Shown here in pieces: positions 11,201-20,887 of a DNA stretch of 64,000 nucleotides. Origin of the DNA: Mytilinidion resinicola (taxonomy: Eukaryota; Ascomycota; Dothideomycetes; Mytilinidiales; Mytilinidiaceae). A program made the translations under genes and the position numbers. Each line of letters starts with the position of its first letter. Position 1 is the stretch's first letter. The stretch spans positions 1,667,838 through 1,731,837 of the forward strand of contig NW_022985441.1 in the NCBI RefSeq assembly GCF_010093595.1, written 5' to 3'. A model generated the notes under the pieces. That model ran no database searches. It was given only the letters and a program-made list of their open reading frames with translations, and had not been told where the DNA came from.

Positions 11201-13612
11201 CAGAGGACGAGGATTCTATCGACGAGACAGATGTCGAAGTCCACCACATCGCTCTGGAGGCTTTGAAATCTGTCATGGAGCAGTGTGGAGAATCACTCAC
11301 TGCAGGGTGGGACTCTGTATTTGTTGTACTGAAAAGCGCTTTTGAAACCCGTCACTCAAAGCACAACGAGACGGATTCTCACAAATCCAACGGACGTAGC
11401 ACGGATCTGTCTCTCCAACCTTCCCGAGTCAGATCGAAAAGACTTGCTCGCTCAGCATTCGGCTCTGCGCATTTGGTATGCTCAGATTTTCTGGCCACAG
11501 TCCCGGATAGCTCCATTTCCACTCTTCTTGAACTACTCATTCTCTTTTGCGCTCAACAAGACGACCTAAACATGTCCTTGACGGTGAGTGGTCTCTTTTG
11601 TCAGATATCCTGCTGTAGGGACCCACTGACGTTCTTAGACTATTACCTTTTTCTGGAATGTCTCTGATTTCCTCCACAATCGAATAGACATGTCAGCTTT
11701 GCCTCGCCAACATGCGGGAGAGGACGTGCGCCACGATATCGAAGAAGCATCCAACCAGGGGTCTCTTCCTGCCCTCTGGATCCAAGTGCTGCTTTATCTC
11801 ATTGCAGTCACCACTGATGACCGTATGGAAGTGAGAAATGGCGCAGTTCAAACTATTCTAAGGATCTTCGACAATTACGTGGACCAAATGTCCCCTGAAA
11901 CCTGGATGTTTTGTCTGCGCGTAGTCCTATTCCGCATGATAGAAGCCAATCTCAATGTGCAGCTGAGTCTTAGATCTTTAGAGCGAGGGCCTGATTCCGA
12001 AATAATCGCGAGTTGGAACGATACCACGAAGGTGATATTGAGAGCAATGACCAGCTTGTTCACGACTTATTTGGATACCGTCGAGAGCTCAGCGGACTTC
12101 GGTAATGCGTGGGGCACGATTCTGCAGTTCTTCGAGCGGTACTACACCTGTCGCTCGCATTCTCTTGGGGCATCCATATTCACTGCTATTACTGGCGTAC
12201 TCTCGAAAAGCGAAGATCTCAATAAAATTGGGGTCCCCGCCCTTCTCCAGACAGCAAGCCTCTGGAGGAAATACTTTGATCATCGAGGCCTCTGGCGGGC
12301 TGAAGGAGATAGTACTCAAGACGCGTTTGTGGCTTATGCTCAAGCCTTCAAGGAGATATACCGGCTCAGCAAAGATGCAATAGAAGCTGAGCAAGTTCTT
12401 GGGATGATTACGAATCTCGAAGACTCCGTTTTGCTATCCGAAAAGATCGCTTACTCTTCTGACGTCGATTACATGACACCTCTGCAAACGCAAGTCACCG
12501 AGTGTATTGCCTTAGTACGTTCAGATATTACTGGAGCCCCATCTTTCCTCATCAAGCTACTGTCTCGATTCGTAGCTCTTCCTTTCACAAAAACGTCGCC
12601 CGACTCTGGACAGAAAGGTCCAACCTTCGTCGCACTATCAAAGGCCGCAATGTCTTTACTCCAGGCCATCGCAATCAAGCACATATCCCTCGAAGAAGTC
12701 TTCACAAGCGGCGCCCTCGACTTCGCCCTCGTCAGCCTCGTCAAACCAATTCAAGAAAAATACATCTGGCAACTCGAAGGCAAATCCCCCCCAGCCTGGC
12801 AAAAAGCCACATCTACCGCCCTCGCCATCCTCGAACCCGCCTTACCCCAATCCCGCGCCTTCTCCCTCACGAAAGAGACCACAAGAAACATCTGGGACCA
12901 AGTCATCCACCTTGCCTCCGCCATCGCCCGCGCCGCCATCTCCTCGGCCCCTCCCACCACTAACTTCTCAAAAGACGAGCAATTCGACATCGCAGCATTC
13001 AAAAGCTTAAGAGACATGATCACCCCTGCCCTCGGCAGCCCCTCTATCCCAGACACAACAAGACGCGCGTACACCGCGCACCTTTTCACAAACTCCCTGG
13101 TTCATGCCACCGGGCCCGGCGAGATCCCCCCACCGGGCACTGGGCCCCTCACAGATCTCTACAAACCCCGCTACGGCCGCACCGCTGACCCGCTGCTCAC
13201 TCTCCGCTCTGCCATGGCCTACGTCTGCCTCGCCGAGCTCGTGTCGCTCGTGTCTATACACTCCAGCAGCGTCGAGGAAGTCAAGCTTGCGCAGGCAGCG
13301 GCCCCGTACCTTATTCTCCGCGCGGCGTTGCCGCTCAAGGCGTATATCGCGGACCAGCCGCTTAGGGGCCGCATGCCGCAGCCTGAGAGCCAGCGAAGGG
13401 AGTTGCTGGAAGTTGTGAGGGCGATGAGGGGGATGGAGTGTGAGCCCAGGGCTATTCCAGATGCGGAGGGGGTGAGCGCGCCGATGAAGAAGCATCTTGT
13501 GAGGCTGTTTCCGTTGGTGTGCTCGGCGGTTAGAGTGGCGAGGGGGGATAGAGAGGTGAGTGGGGAGTTGGTTGGGTTGGTGGAGGGCGTGGGGGAGGAG
13601 TTTGGGGTGTAG
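8263..13612 (+). CDS. MON2: MON2-like Golgi/endosome trafficking protein
   Basis: Large HEAT/armadillo-type protein related to Sec7 Arf-GEFs but lacking a Sec7 domain. The family (Mon2/Ysl2) works with Dop1 and Neo1 at the trans-Golgi/endosome. Exon 1 encodes MTAQILSSELANLIQDSKRK. The next exons continue the DCB domain (FISPFLLACGTHNAKFA, then AAYGVTCLQRLAVSRALP), and a long exon from 9145 carries FRDLCLVTEGGKAEF and the HUS-like region. A further GT-AG intron at about 11585-11638 joins MSLT to TITFFWNVSDFL, which is the strongly conserved C-terminal Mon2 segment. The predicted size, roughly 1,600 residues, fits the family. A serine/basic linker with a KAKKKAKAQE patch lies mid-protein. The frame is intact across all junctions examined. 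Confidence 0.9.
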
Positions 13613-13689
13613 ATTGAGGAGGGGAGAGGATGAGGAGTAAGAGGGTGGGGGGGAGCTTAGTTTGGGGAGAGGTTGAGTGATGGGGATCG

Positions 13690-13910
13690 GTATCGTGTAG
13701 GGGTGCTGAGAAATACATCTCCCAGTCTAGACAATTCGAAAGCGTAGAGCACTGAGGAAGTGACCCTACGTGCTTATAACTGCAGAATTGACCACGCTGT
13801 GTAATTTTTCTTAATCTAGATAATCTCGAAGTGGAAAGTGGGGAGTATAGAGAAAGCAACGCTACGTGGTTAGCGATACATATGTGACTAAGCCGTGTGA
13901 TTTCCTTATT
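13690..13910 (+). repeat. Two diverged ~97-bp satellite-family units
   Basis: Just downstream of MON2 are two monomers about 100 bp apart. They read like GCGTAGAGCACTGAGGAAGT (13743 onward) and GAGTATAGAGAAAGCAAC (about 13844), each followed by CTACGTGSTTA and a second half ending in CCGTGTGATT-like sequence. This is the same family, in the same orientation, as the array at 19768-20690. Confidence 0.6.
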
Positions 13911-14209
13911 AGGGTAGATATCCAAATAAACGCTGGTTTCTGGTAAATACCCCTCCGAAAATGAGCGTTTGGGACGCCTTTTTATGGGGGCCTTTTCCCG
14001 CCATGCCAAGAGCACAGCCCCAGCCTCGCGTAAGCGCGCTAAAGGCTCCGTCTAATAGCAAGGTTCAACCCTACTGCCGCAGACGCCATTCTAGGACATA
14101 ATGCCAGCGGTTCGTTCGTGGATTGAATCTATTCCTCCCTTTCCTGCAAAACGTAGATGTTCTATCTGTCGCCCAACCCATTTTCTAACAATTCCAGCTA
14201 ATAAAATAA

Positions 14210-14762
14210 GGGGAGGGATAAACGCACACCCCCTAATCACTCCACGCACACCCCCCCTCTCTTGGCGCTTCACCACCTTCTAATTGGCTCGGAGCAACGC
14301 GGAGCTTCCTCCGGGCATTCACCTTTACATCTCTCTGCACGTGATGCTATACGCGAGGTCGTACGTGATGCTATATACGAGACCGTACGTGATGCTATAC
14401 ACGAGGCCGTACGTGATGCTATACACGAGGCCGTACGTGAGCTCGTACGTGAGGCTATACGTGAGCTTGTACGTGAGCTTGTACGTAAGCTTGTATGTAA
14501 GCTTGTACGTGAGCTTGTACGTGAACTTGTACGTGAGCTCGTGCGTAAGCTTGTATGTGAGCTCGTACGTAAGGCTATACAAATCGGTATAATGCGATTG
14601 CTTGTGTTGTACATGGCCGCATTTGGAGAGAGCATTCGGAATTAGTGAGCGAGTTAAGCGAGCGAATCGGAGGCTATGGAGTAGCCCTCTAAGCCAATTA
14701 GAAGGCGGTGAAGCAACAGGGTGTGCGTGGAGTGATTAGGGGTGGTGCGTTTATCCCTCCCC
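14210..14762. mobile_element. 553-bp foldback/MITE-like element with 8-bp TSD and internal 12-bp array
   Basis: Terminal inverted repeats of about 75 bp are visible: the left arm starts GGGGAGGGATAAACGCAC (14210-14287) and the right arm is its reverse complement (14691-14762), both containing TAATCACTCCACGCACACC and TTCTAATTGGCT. The element is flanked on both sides by the identical octamer TAAAATAA (14202-14209 and 14763-14770), a likely target-site duplication. An 8-bp duplication is characteristic of hAT elements, with P-type and Merlin elements as alternatives. Between the arms there is no transposase, only a tandem array (14337-14577) of 24-bp then 12-bp units based on GTACGTGAGCTT. The array leaves several frames open on both strands by chance. 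Confidence 0.8.
14337..14577. repeat. 12/24-bp tandem array inside the foldback element
   Basis: The left part has ~24-bp units (GTACGTGATGCTATACACGA followed by GGCC, about four). The right part has ~12-bp units GTACGTGAGCTT with variants GTACGTAAGCTT and GTATGTAAGCTT. Units contain the palindromes GTAC and AAGCTT. The open frames across it (repeats such as VSLY or TSSR) are low-complexity artefacts and should not be called genes. Confidence 0.85.
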
Positions 14763-14991
14763 TAAAATAAAAGCCCCTACTGGCTATTTAAGTAAGTAGA
14801 AGCTTAATTAGCTTAATTAACCTTCTGTTAACCAATCAATTATGTTGACGCGCGCTTCGTTACGGTTAGTTTTCTTTGCTTCTCCGCTTGCGCAACCAGC
14901 AGCTACCAAACTCCAGCTTCTTCTCATTACAGCACTCGTACACCCTTCCTTACTAGCGGTCATTATCGCTTCATTTACCTGAGCTCTGAAA

Positions 14992-16370
14992 ATGACTTCC
15001 GGAAACGCTGAGAACGTACCTTCACCACCTCCACCACCTCTACCGCCGTCCTCTCACCAACCTCTAACGCCTCAACCGTCTCAATCACCACATTGTTCCC
15101 AACCACCACTTCCACCCCCTCCGCCGCCACCACCGTTATCATCACATATCCTGGGCTTACGCACACTGGACTTGGATTACGTTGAAGATGTGGCTATGTA
15201 CCGCCCGGGTGGGTTTCATCCTGTAAATCTGGGTGATGTACTTGGACACAAATACAAAGTTATAAATAAACTTGGTAACGGAGGCTTTGCTACTGTCTGG
15301 CTAGCTCGAGTGCTAGGTGAGCAGCGATACGTTGCCGTAAAGATCCCTCGCGCAGACTCTTCAAATAGAGAGATCCTTATCTTAACGTATCTGCAAAGTG
15401 TTGCAAATCACCTTAATATAGCAAATCTCCTGGACACCTTTACTATCGCTGGTCCGAACGGTACCCACAACTGTTTAGTGTCGGAGGCGGGAGGACCAAA
15501 CCTACGAGCCATCAGCAAATCCGGCAAGCCCCTTCCGATATCTTTTGTCCGGCCAGCGGCTCAACAGCTTGCAGAATGTGTGGCAAGTCTTCGCTCTGCC
15601 GGGATATGTCATGGCGGTAAGCTCTTTATATTCGTCTATAGGAAAATCGCCGCTGATTTATCTCTAGATCTGACATACTCTAATGTCCTTTTTGACATCA
15701 AGGATCTTCAACAATGGTCTGAAGTTGAGACATATCAGCATCTAGGCACACCGGAAGCGGTCACACTTCTGCAGTTTAATGGGAACCCTGCACCAGCATT
15801 TGCCCGGTCCAGGCCGTTTCTGCCATTAGTTACTCCAACTTCAATATCGGACTCTTATCCGGCGGTATTCGCATAGCAGACTTCGGGGAGGCCTTTTACA
15901 CAAACAGCCCACCAGCTGGACTCGGGACACCGGCATCATACTTTGCACCAGAGATGCTCTTTGGATATCAACCTTCGCCAGCGTCAGATGTATGGGCTCT
16001 TGGGTGTCTTATATTTGAAATGCACACCTCTCGTATATTCGCCCCAACAGGCTTCGGCACGGTCGTGGAGGCACTGGGGATTACTATTGAGGCCCTTGGA
16101 GCTTTACCAGAAGCATGGCAGGATTCCTGGTTCGATAAAGCCAACCCTCTTACCTCCGAGCCTGGTAAGAAATATGCTTGGTTTGATGACCAAATCCCGC
16201 GAACTCGCCTCCTTGATTCGCAGATTCAGAAAGCAATGCCTGAGCTCTCGCTCGAGGACCTGGACCTTCTGCTGGACCTCCTCAGAGGAGCTCTAGCCTA
16301 TGAGCCGAGCCATCGTTTGACCGCCGCTGAGGTAGCAAGACATGCTTGGTTTGCCCGCGAACTATGAAGA
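14992..16370 (+). pseudogene. SRPK-like serine/threonine kinase with an internal frameshift
   Basis: The N-terminus is a proline-rich leader (PPPPPLPPSS, then PPPPPPPP). The kinase part starts with RPGGFHPVNLGDVLGHKYKV, typical of fungal SR-protein-kinase relatives, then glycine loop LGNGGFATVWLA, the VAVKI lysine, and after a GT-AG intron (about 15616-15670) the catalytic loop HGDLTYSN. The DFG region (IADFGEAF), APE (FAPEML), DVWALGCLIFEM and a C-lobe ending in HAWFAREL follow, but in a different frame: the switch occurs near 15797-15815, where a 1-bp loss (or 2-bp gain) breaks the protein and the first frame ends at the stop at 15874-15876. No intron can explain it. Either the copy is dead or there is a sequence error; the decayed neighbours favour a dead copy. 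Confidence 0.7.
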
Positions 16371-17240
16371 GGGCGATTTAATGTGGTGGCTGATGTTTGT
16401 AACGCATCCATAGCACTCGCAATTCTAACGAGGCGTCGTATAAGGCTTCCAGCAGATTTCGCACTTCTCTTTCTAGCAAGGTGAATATTCCTCCTTCCCA
16501 GCAAGCTTAAGAAGATCTGGGGCCTCCGCGCGTGACACTCAAATGTGATTTCGCATCCCACAATGATGGAGAGAGAATCTCGAGTATAGTCGTTACCTCG
16601 GAGACGTTCCTGGATCTTGCCCAAGACGCCTTTATGGCAATCAACCATGCTACGAACTTAATGTTCAGCCTCATCCTGAATTTCAGTAAGTCACGTTTTC
16701 CGCACAGAGCCCCATCATCCAGCAAGACTTATGGCGTAATGTACCTGTACGAAAGTTATTCAAGTTCAATCAGCCGGTACAAATTGGCAGAATTAGGGCT
16801 GGTACATATGCGTCCCAAGTAATATCTGTACTGGTACGAAGTGTTGGCTTTTGGGAACAGTACGTTCAATTAAAGATTAGAGTCGGTACGACTCACATAC
16901 CAGTACAAATTCGGCAGAATTAGGGCTAGTACAGGATGCGGACCATAACAAGCGCCATGGGGATTGGTACGATATCCGTGCCGTTCCGAAAGCGTACCAT
17001 TACGAAGAATCTGTTGAATGTCACGGTTAATGGTGGCTGAAACGATGTGACAAGGGGTGAGAATGGATACATATATGAGGCACCCCGCCCATCCATAGCC
17101 AGACAATTAATGAAGACACAATCACTTGCTCAACAGAATCAAAATAGGGACTAGTATGGGATGCGTACCATCCCAAAGTTTGTACCATTACGAAGGTACA
17201 TGTAAGAGACCAGCACGAACGGTAGACCATTACGGGAAAT
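16371..17240. repeat. Gene-free stretch with short direct repeats
   Basis: Contains a direct repeat of about 35 bp: GTACAAATTGGCAGAATTAG with GGCTGGTACAT at about 16779-16808 and GTACAAATTCGGCAGAATTA with GGGCTAGTACA at about 16904-16935. Several further GGTACGA/TACCATTACGA motifs run to about 17240. No gene is recognised. Confidence 0.55.
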
Positions 17241-17249
17241 GCATGATTC

Positions 17250-17596
17250 GTGCCATTACTGAGAGTCTACGAGTACAAAAAGGGAAGAGGAGCCCAAACG
17301 GGCTCCATTACTCCTACTGGTCCGTCACCAAGTCGGGCCTCAATCACCTCCTCAACAATTCCCCCCACCCCCACAAGCACGTGGCTTGGCTGGACAATCT
17401 CTTTAGCTCTATGAAGCTATTTGAGCGGCTCCGTGTCCTAGGAATAAGCGCAGCGGGCACGGTACGAACGACACGAACACGCCGTGAGGAGCTTGGCGAT
17501 GAGAATATGGACGTCGAGGAGGTTGTAGAGGAGAGTACACAAGGCCAGACAAAGCGTGAAAGAAGGTGCCTGCCGAGAAGTTCAATCAATCGTTGA
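17250..17596 (+). pseudogene. piggyBac-like transposase fragment (DDE_Tnp_1_7)
   Basis: The frame includes VAWLDNLFSSMKLFERLRVL followed by GISAAGTVRTTRTRREELG. The pattern DNLF(T/S)S, then LRxLGIxAxGTVR, is characteristic of the catalytic core of piggyBac-type transposases, where the aspartate of the LDNLF segment is one of the active-site acids. The tail is acidic (DENMDVEEVVEE). The rest of a ~600-residue transposase is missing, so this is a relic. No TTAA-flanked ends were identified. Confidence 0.6.
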
Positions 17597-17599
17597 TGC

Positions 17600-18078
17600 A
17601 CTTTAAACTATCACATTCTGCCCAAATTCCGTGGGGTACGCTCTATGGGCAATATCTGATAGTAGCCAGCTGATGGAATTGTAAGAAGAGCATGCACGAC
17701 CCAGTGCCCTTGCATAAGGCGGTGAGTACTTCTGAAGGCTGGAGCTACTGAACCTTGTAAGTTTGAAGCCCTGCAGTACAATCTTCAGCCTGCTCGAAAC
17801 GCAACTTCAACCACCTTTGACTCGGAATATGGAACAAGGCACCCACGGATGGAATGCAGCTACATTCGGCGAGCTTCCCGTAGACTCCCTGCAAGGACCT
17901 CAAGAACCATCCGATGCCCTTGTTCACGTACCCGATTACTACTATCCTATCGAAGAGCCATCCGATCTTCGCTGAAATATAACCTATGTATTGACTAACA
18001 GCATATCCCATTCACTGAACGGCCTGCTGATTTAAACCTACTTGTAGCGAACTGAATTGGTCCGGTCGAGGTCAACAT
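17600..18078. other. Intergenic/relic DNA, no gene recognised
   Basis: Only a 70-codon frame (17763-17975) is present, without a recognised family. It may be a leftover N-terminal part of the adjacent kinase relic. Confidence 0.4.
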
Positions 18079-19180
18079 ATGGAGTTTCAAGGCAACGAAG
18101 CTATCCCACTCGAAGTCGAAAGAGCAATTGGACATTCCAGTACTGCGTTGATTGAATCTGTTCGCTGTCGCCGCATCCGCCTTGCGCATAAATGTATCCG
18201 AGTCAATCGTCGCGCAAAGCTAGAGGATCTGGTCAAGCTACTGGTGATTTGGCCAAGTTCTTGGATGAATGGAGTCCACGCGGAACCTGGTGTGAGTCCT
18301 CCCGTCACGGATATAACTCACACCCTGCCCTTGTAGAGCAAGACTTGTCGCGGTTCTTCTTTTGCTTAGCGCGTACTGTGAGCTATATGCACGAGCAAGG
18401 TATCCGGCATATGGATATCAAGCCGAGCAACATCCTAGTCCACGAAAGGCGGTATATAGGCGAAGACCCTACACGGTCGATTTACTTGTAAGATACTCAC
18501 CATTTATCTTGAGAAATTATGGCTAAGCTGCTTAGGACAGATTTCGGTATCAGTCAAGCTTTTACAGTGGAAGAAGGCTCTCAAACTGAAGGCCCAACAT
18601 CAATGACTAGAAAATGGTGCAGTCCAGAGGTGGCAGCAAATCTTCCTCGGGGAAGAGCGTCCGATATATTCTCCCTAGGATGCGTCTTTATACAGATGTG
18701 TACTACGCTTCTCCGGGTGTTGCTTTCTGATTTCGACGACTTCCGCGCACAGGATGGCAGCGACGAGTCGTTTCACTCCAACTTGCCGAGGGTGCGACAG
18801 CAGATTGCTAAACTGAGGGAGATACGAGCAACACTTGACCAAGATGAACAAGATGAACAAGATGAACAAGATGAACAAGATGAACAAGATGAACAAGATG
18901 AACAAGATGAACAAGATGAACAAGATGAAAATCTTCATATCCCTGCTGGTAAATTTCTTGTCCTTGTCGAGGAAATGATCGAATAACAACCTGAGTGAAG
19001 ACCGATTTCAATACAGATGCTAGATCGTATGGAGAAACTCGGGACAGAGACCCCTGAATACCATAAATGGAGATATGCATCCCACCCTTGCTGTGCTGGC
19101 GGCCGCGAGGAGTATAAAGTCGCTGAAGAAGACCTCATTTTCAATTCTTTCAAATTTTCAGGAAACATTGATGTGATTTG
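18079..19180 (+). pseudogene. Truncated protein kinase with a (DEQ)9 tract
   Basis: A kinase start is visible (LEVERAIGHSSTALIESVRC, then KCIRVNRRAKLEDLVK). Around 18232-18245 the protein jumps, out of frame, to DLAKFLDEWSP, so the beta4-beta5/hinge part is deleted. After plausible introns at about 18286-18340 and 18489-18537 the catalytic loop HMDIKPSNIL and TDFGISQAF follow, then a CSPEV activation end and DIFSLGCVFIQM. Next comes a perfect 9-bp tandem GATGAACAA x9 (18843-18923) giving DEQ repeats. A stop follows shortly, and a further possible exon from about 19018 contains CCAGGREEYKVAEEDL. It resembles the intact kinase at 24203-26629 in its HxDIKPSN and DIFSLGCVF motifs. Judged a decayed copy. 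Confidence 0.6.
18843..18923 (+). repeat. 9-bp minisatellite GATGAACAA x9
   Basis: Nine perfect tandem copies, ending in the variant GATGAAAAT. It keeps the frame of the kinase relic (Asp-Glu-Gln repeats). Perfect identity suggests recent expansion or contraction. Confidence 0.9.
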
Positions 19181-19767
19181 AAGTGGGAATGATGATGGAG
19201 ATGTGAAGGTTTGACGGAAACCGACCTCTGGAACTTGAAGAGATCTTTACTTTCTTTACGATCTTAGCTATACAGTTGCAACAATTGACTGTTCTTCTTT
19301 CTACCTTGCGATTGCATGCCAGTTTATTCACAACACACCGGGTTTACAATTGCACCAGGGGCGTTTTGGTCCTACGTAAGTGATACATTGTACGATATTT
19401 GCGCAACCCCAAAACCTCTTCGAGGAAACAACCACACCGGAGGCTACGCAGAACACGCATGTATATGGTCTTTGATATCTTGCAGGATTGGGGGCATTTA
19501 TGATAGCCTTACCGCCCCGGATAGCCTCTTGCGCGACTACAGACGAGGTGCTCAATGATTTTATTGATTGGAGAGGTCTCCCAGAATCAGGACAAGTTGA
19601 CCAAGTTTAAGTACAAATATAAGCTAACGGTAAGTATTCTAACCAGTGCGGCGTAGCTTAACCAGCAAGCGAGTCGAAGTTGAGCTGGGTATTGTTTATT
19701 TTGTAGATAAAATAGGGGACACGGCGCTGATGTAAGAGGGAAATAGGGGGAGACAAATCAGTCGATA
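19181..19767. other. Gene-free, unrecognised
   Basis: One 80-codon frame (19316-19558) has no recognised family. Nothing else is seen. Confidence 0.4.
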
Positions 19768-20690
19768 ATGTACACCTAGAAGCAGTCAAGTGGTGTAGCT
19801 ATCCGAATCTGGTATGTACATAGGCACGTAGTAGAGTTCGAGAAAGGCGTTGAGCGCTGAGGAAGTAACGCCGCGTGCTTATGCACCTAGAAGTAGCTAC
19901 GCTGCCTGAATCTTCTATCCTGGAAGATTTCTGGAGTCGAAAAGTATAGAGTCCAGAGGAAGTAACCCCGCGTCCTTTATACGCCCATGAGCAACTACAC
20001 CGCGTGAATATCCTGATCAGAATAGATTATAAGACTAAAAGTGTAGAATACAGAGCATGTAACACCGCGTGCTTATATGCCTGAGAACAACCACGTAGGG
20101 TGGTCTTCCAAATTAAGATAGCCACGTGATAGAGTCTAAGAAAAGTGTTGAGCACTGAGGAAGTGCGCCGCGTGGTTCTACGCGCAGGAGCAACCACACT
20201 TTGATAATTCTCCTTTTCGGGACGTCTAATCGGATTGAGAAGTGCAGAGGAAGTAACACCGCGTCTTTTACAGCCACATAAGCAACTACACCGCGTGCAT
20301 ATCATAATTGGGATGAACTGTCAGACAAAAAGGTGTAGAGCACAGAGAAAGCGACACCGCGTGGTTTTACCCACAGAACAGGCACCTACTATAGTTATCT
20401 AGATATAGATAGCCACGTGATCGGGTTCCAGAAAAGTGTAGAGCGCTGAGGGAGTGACACCGCGTGCTTACATGCCCAGAAGCAACTACACGTTGTGATT
20501 CTCCTTTTCGGGACGTCTACTCGGATTAAAAAGTGTGGAGTGTAGAGGAAGTAACCCCGCATGGTTGAAAGTCGTGCAAGTAAATACACTTTGTTCGAAA
20601 ACACGCGTGAAGAGTCTTATTTGAGATAGAAATCGGATTGAAACGTCCAGAGGACAAAAACCAGGGTATGAAGTATAGACGTACTTCATC
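19768..20690 (+). repeat. Satellite array: ~97-bp monomers in a ~291-bp higher-order repeat
   Basis: Eight to nine monomers are visible, each like AGTGTAGAGCACTGAGGAAG, then TAACACCGCGTGCTTA and a second half AGCAACTACACCGCGTG. Monomers start near 19831, 19935, 20031, 20132, 20232, 20322, 20424 and 20523. Landmarks recur every three monomers: GATAGCCACGTGAT at 20117 and 20408 (291 bp), with a diverged version near 19819, and ATTCTCCTTTTCGGGACGTC at 20207 and 20498 (291 bp). Related monomers lie at 13690-13910. No coding function is seen. Confidence 0.8.
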
Positions 20691-20887
20691 TTTACCGTGT
20701 CTAGGGGCGAAAAGTGGGGTCCTCAGAGGGTGAGCTTCGTTCTTTTTCTTGAGGGACGACCGCTTTCCAGCCTTTCCCGATAAATTTTGACATGTTCCGA
20801 TGCCGCCGGAGGCTCTTCAACCCATCAAGACTTTCTCTCACCTCGTTCCAAGGCTCCGATTTGAAGAATGAAATAAATTACGTCTAA

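Noticed and set aside
14262..14645. Overlapping 85-127-codon ORFs on both strands at the 14.3-14.6 kb repeat
   Set aside because: They are the translation of a 12-bp tandem array; any frame without a stop in one unit stays open throughout.
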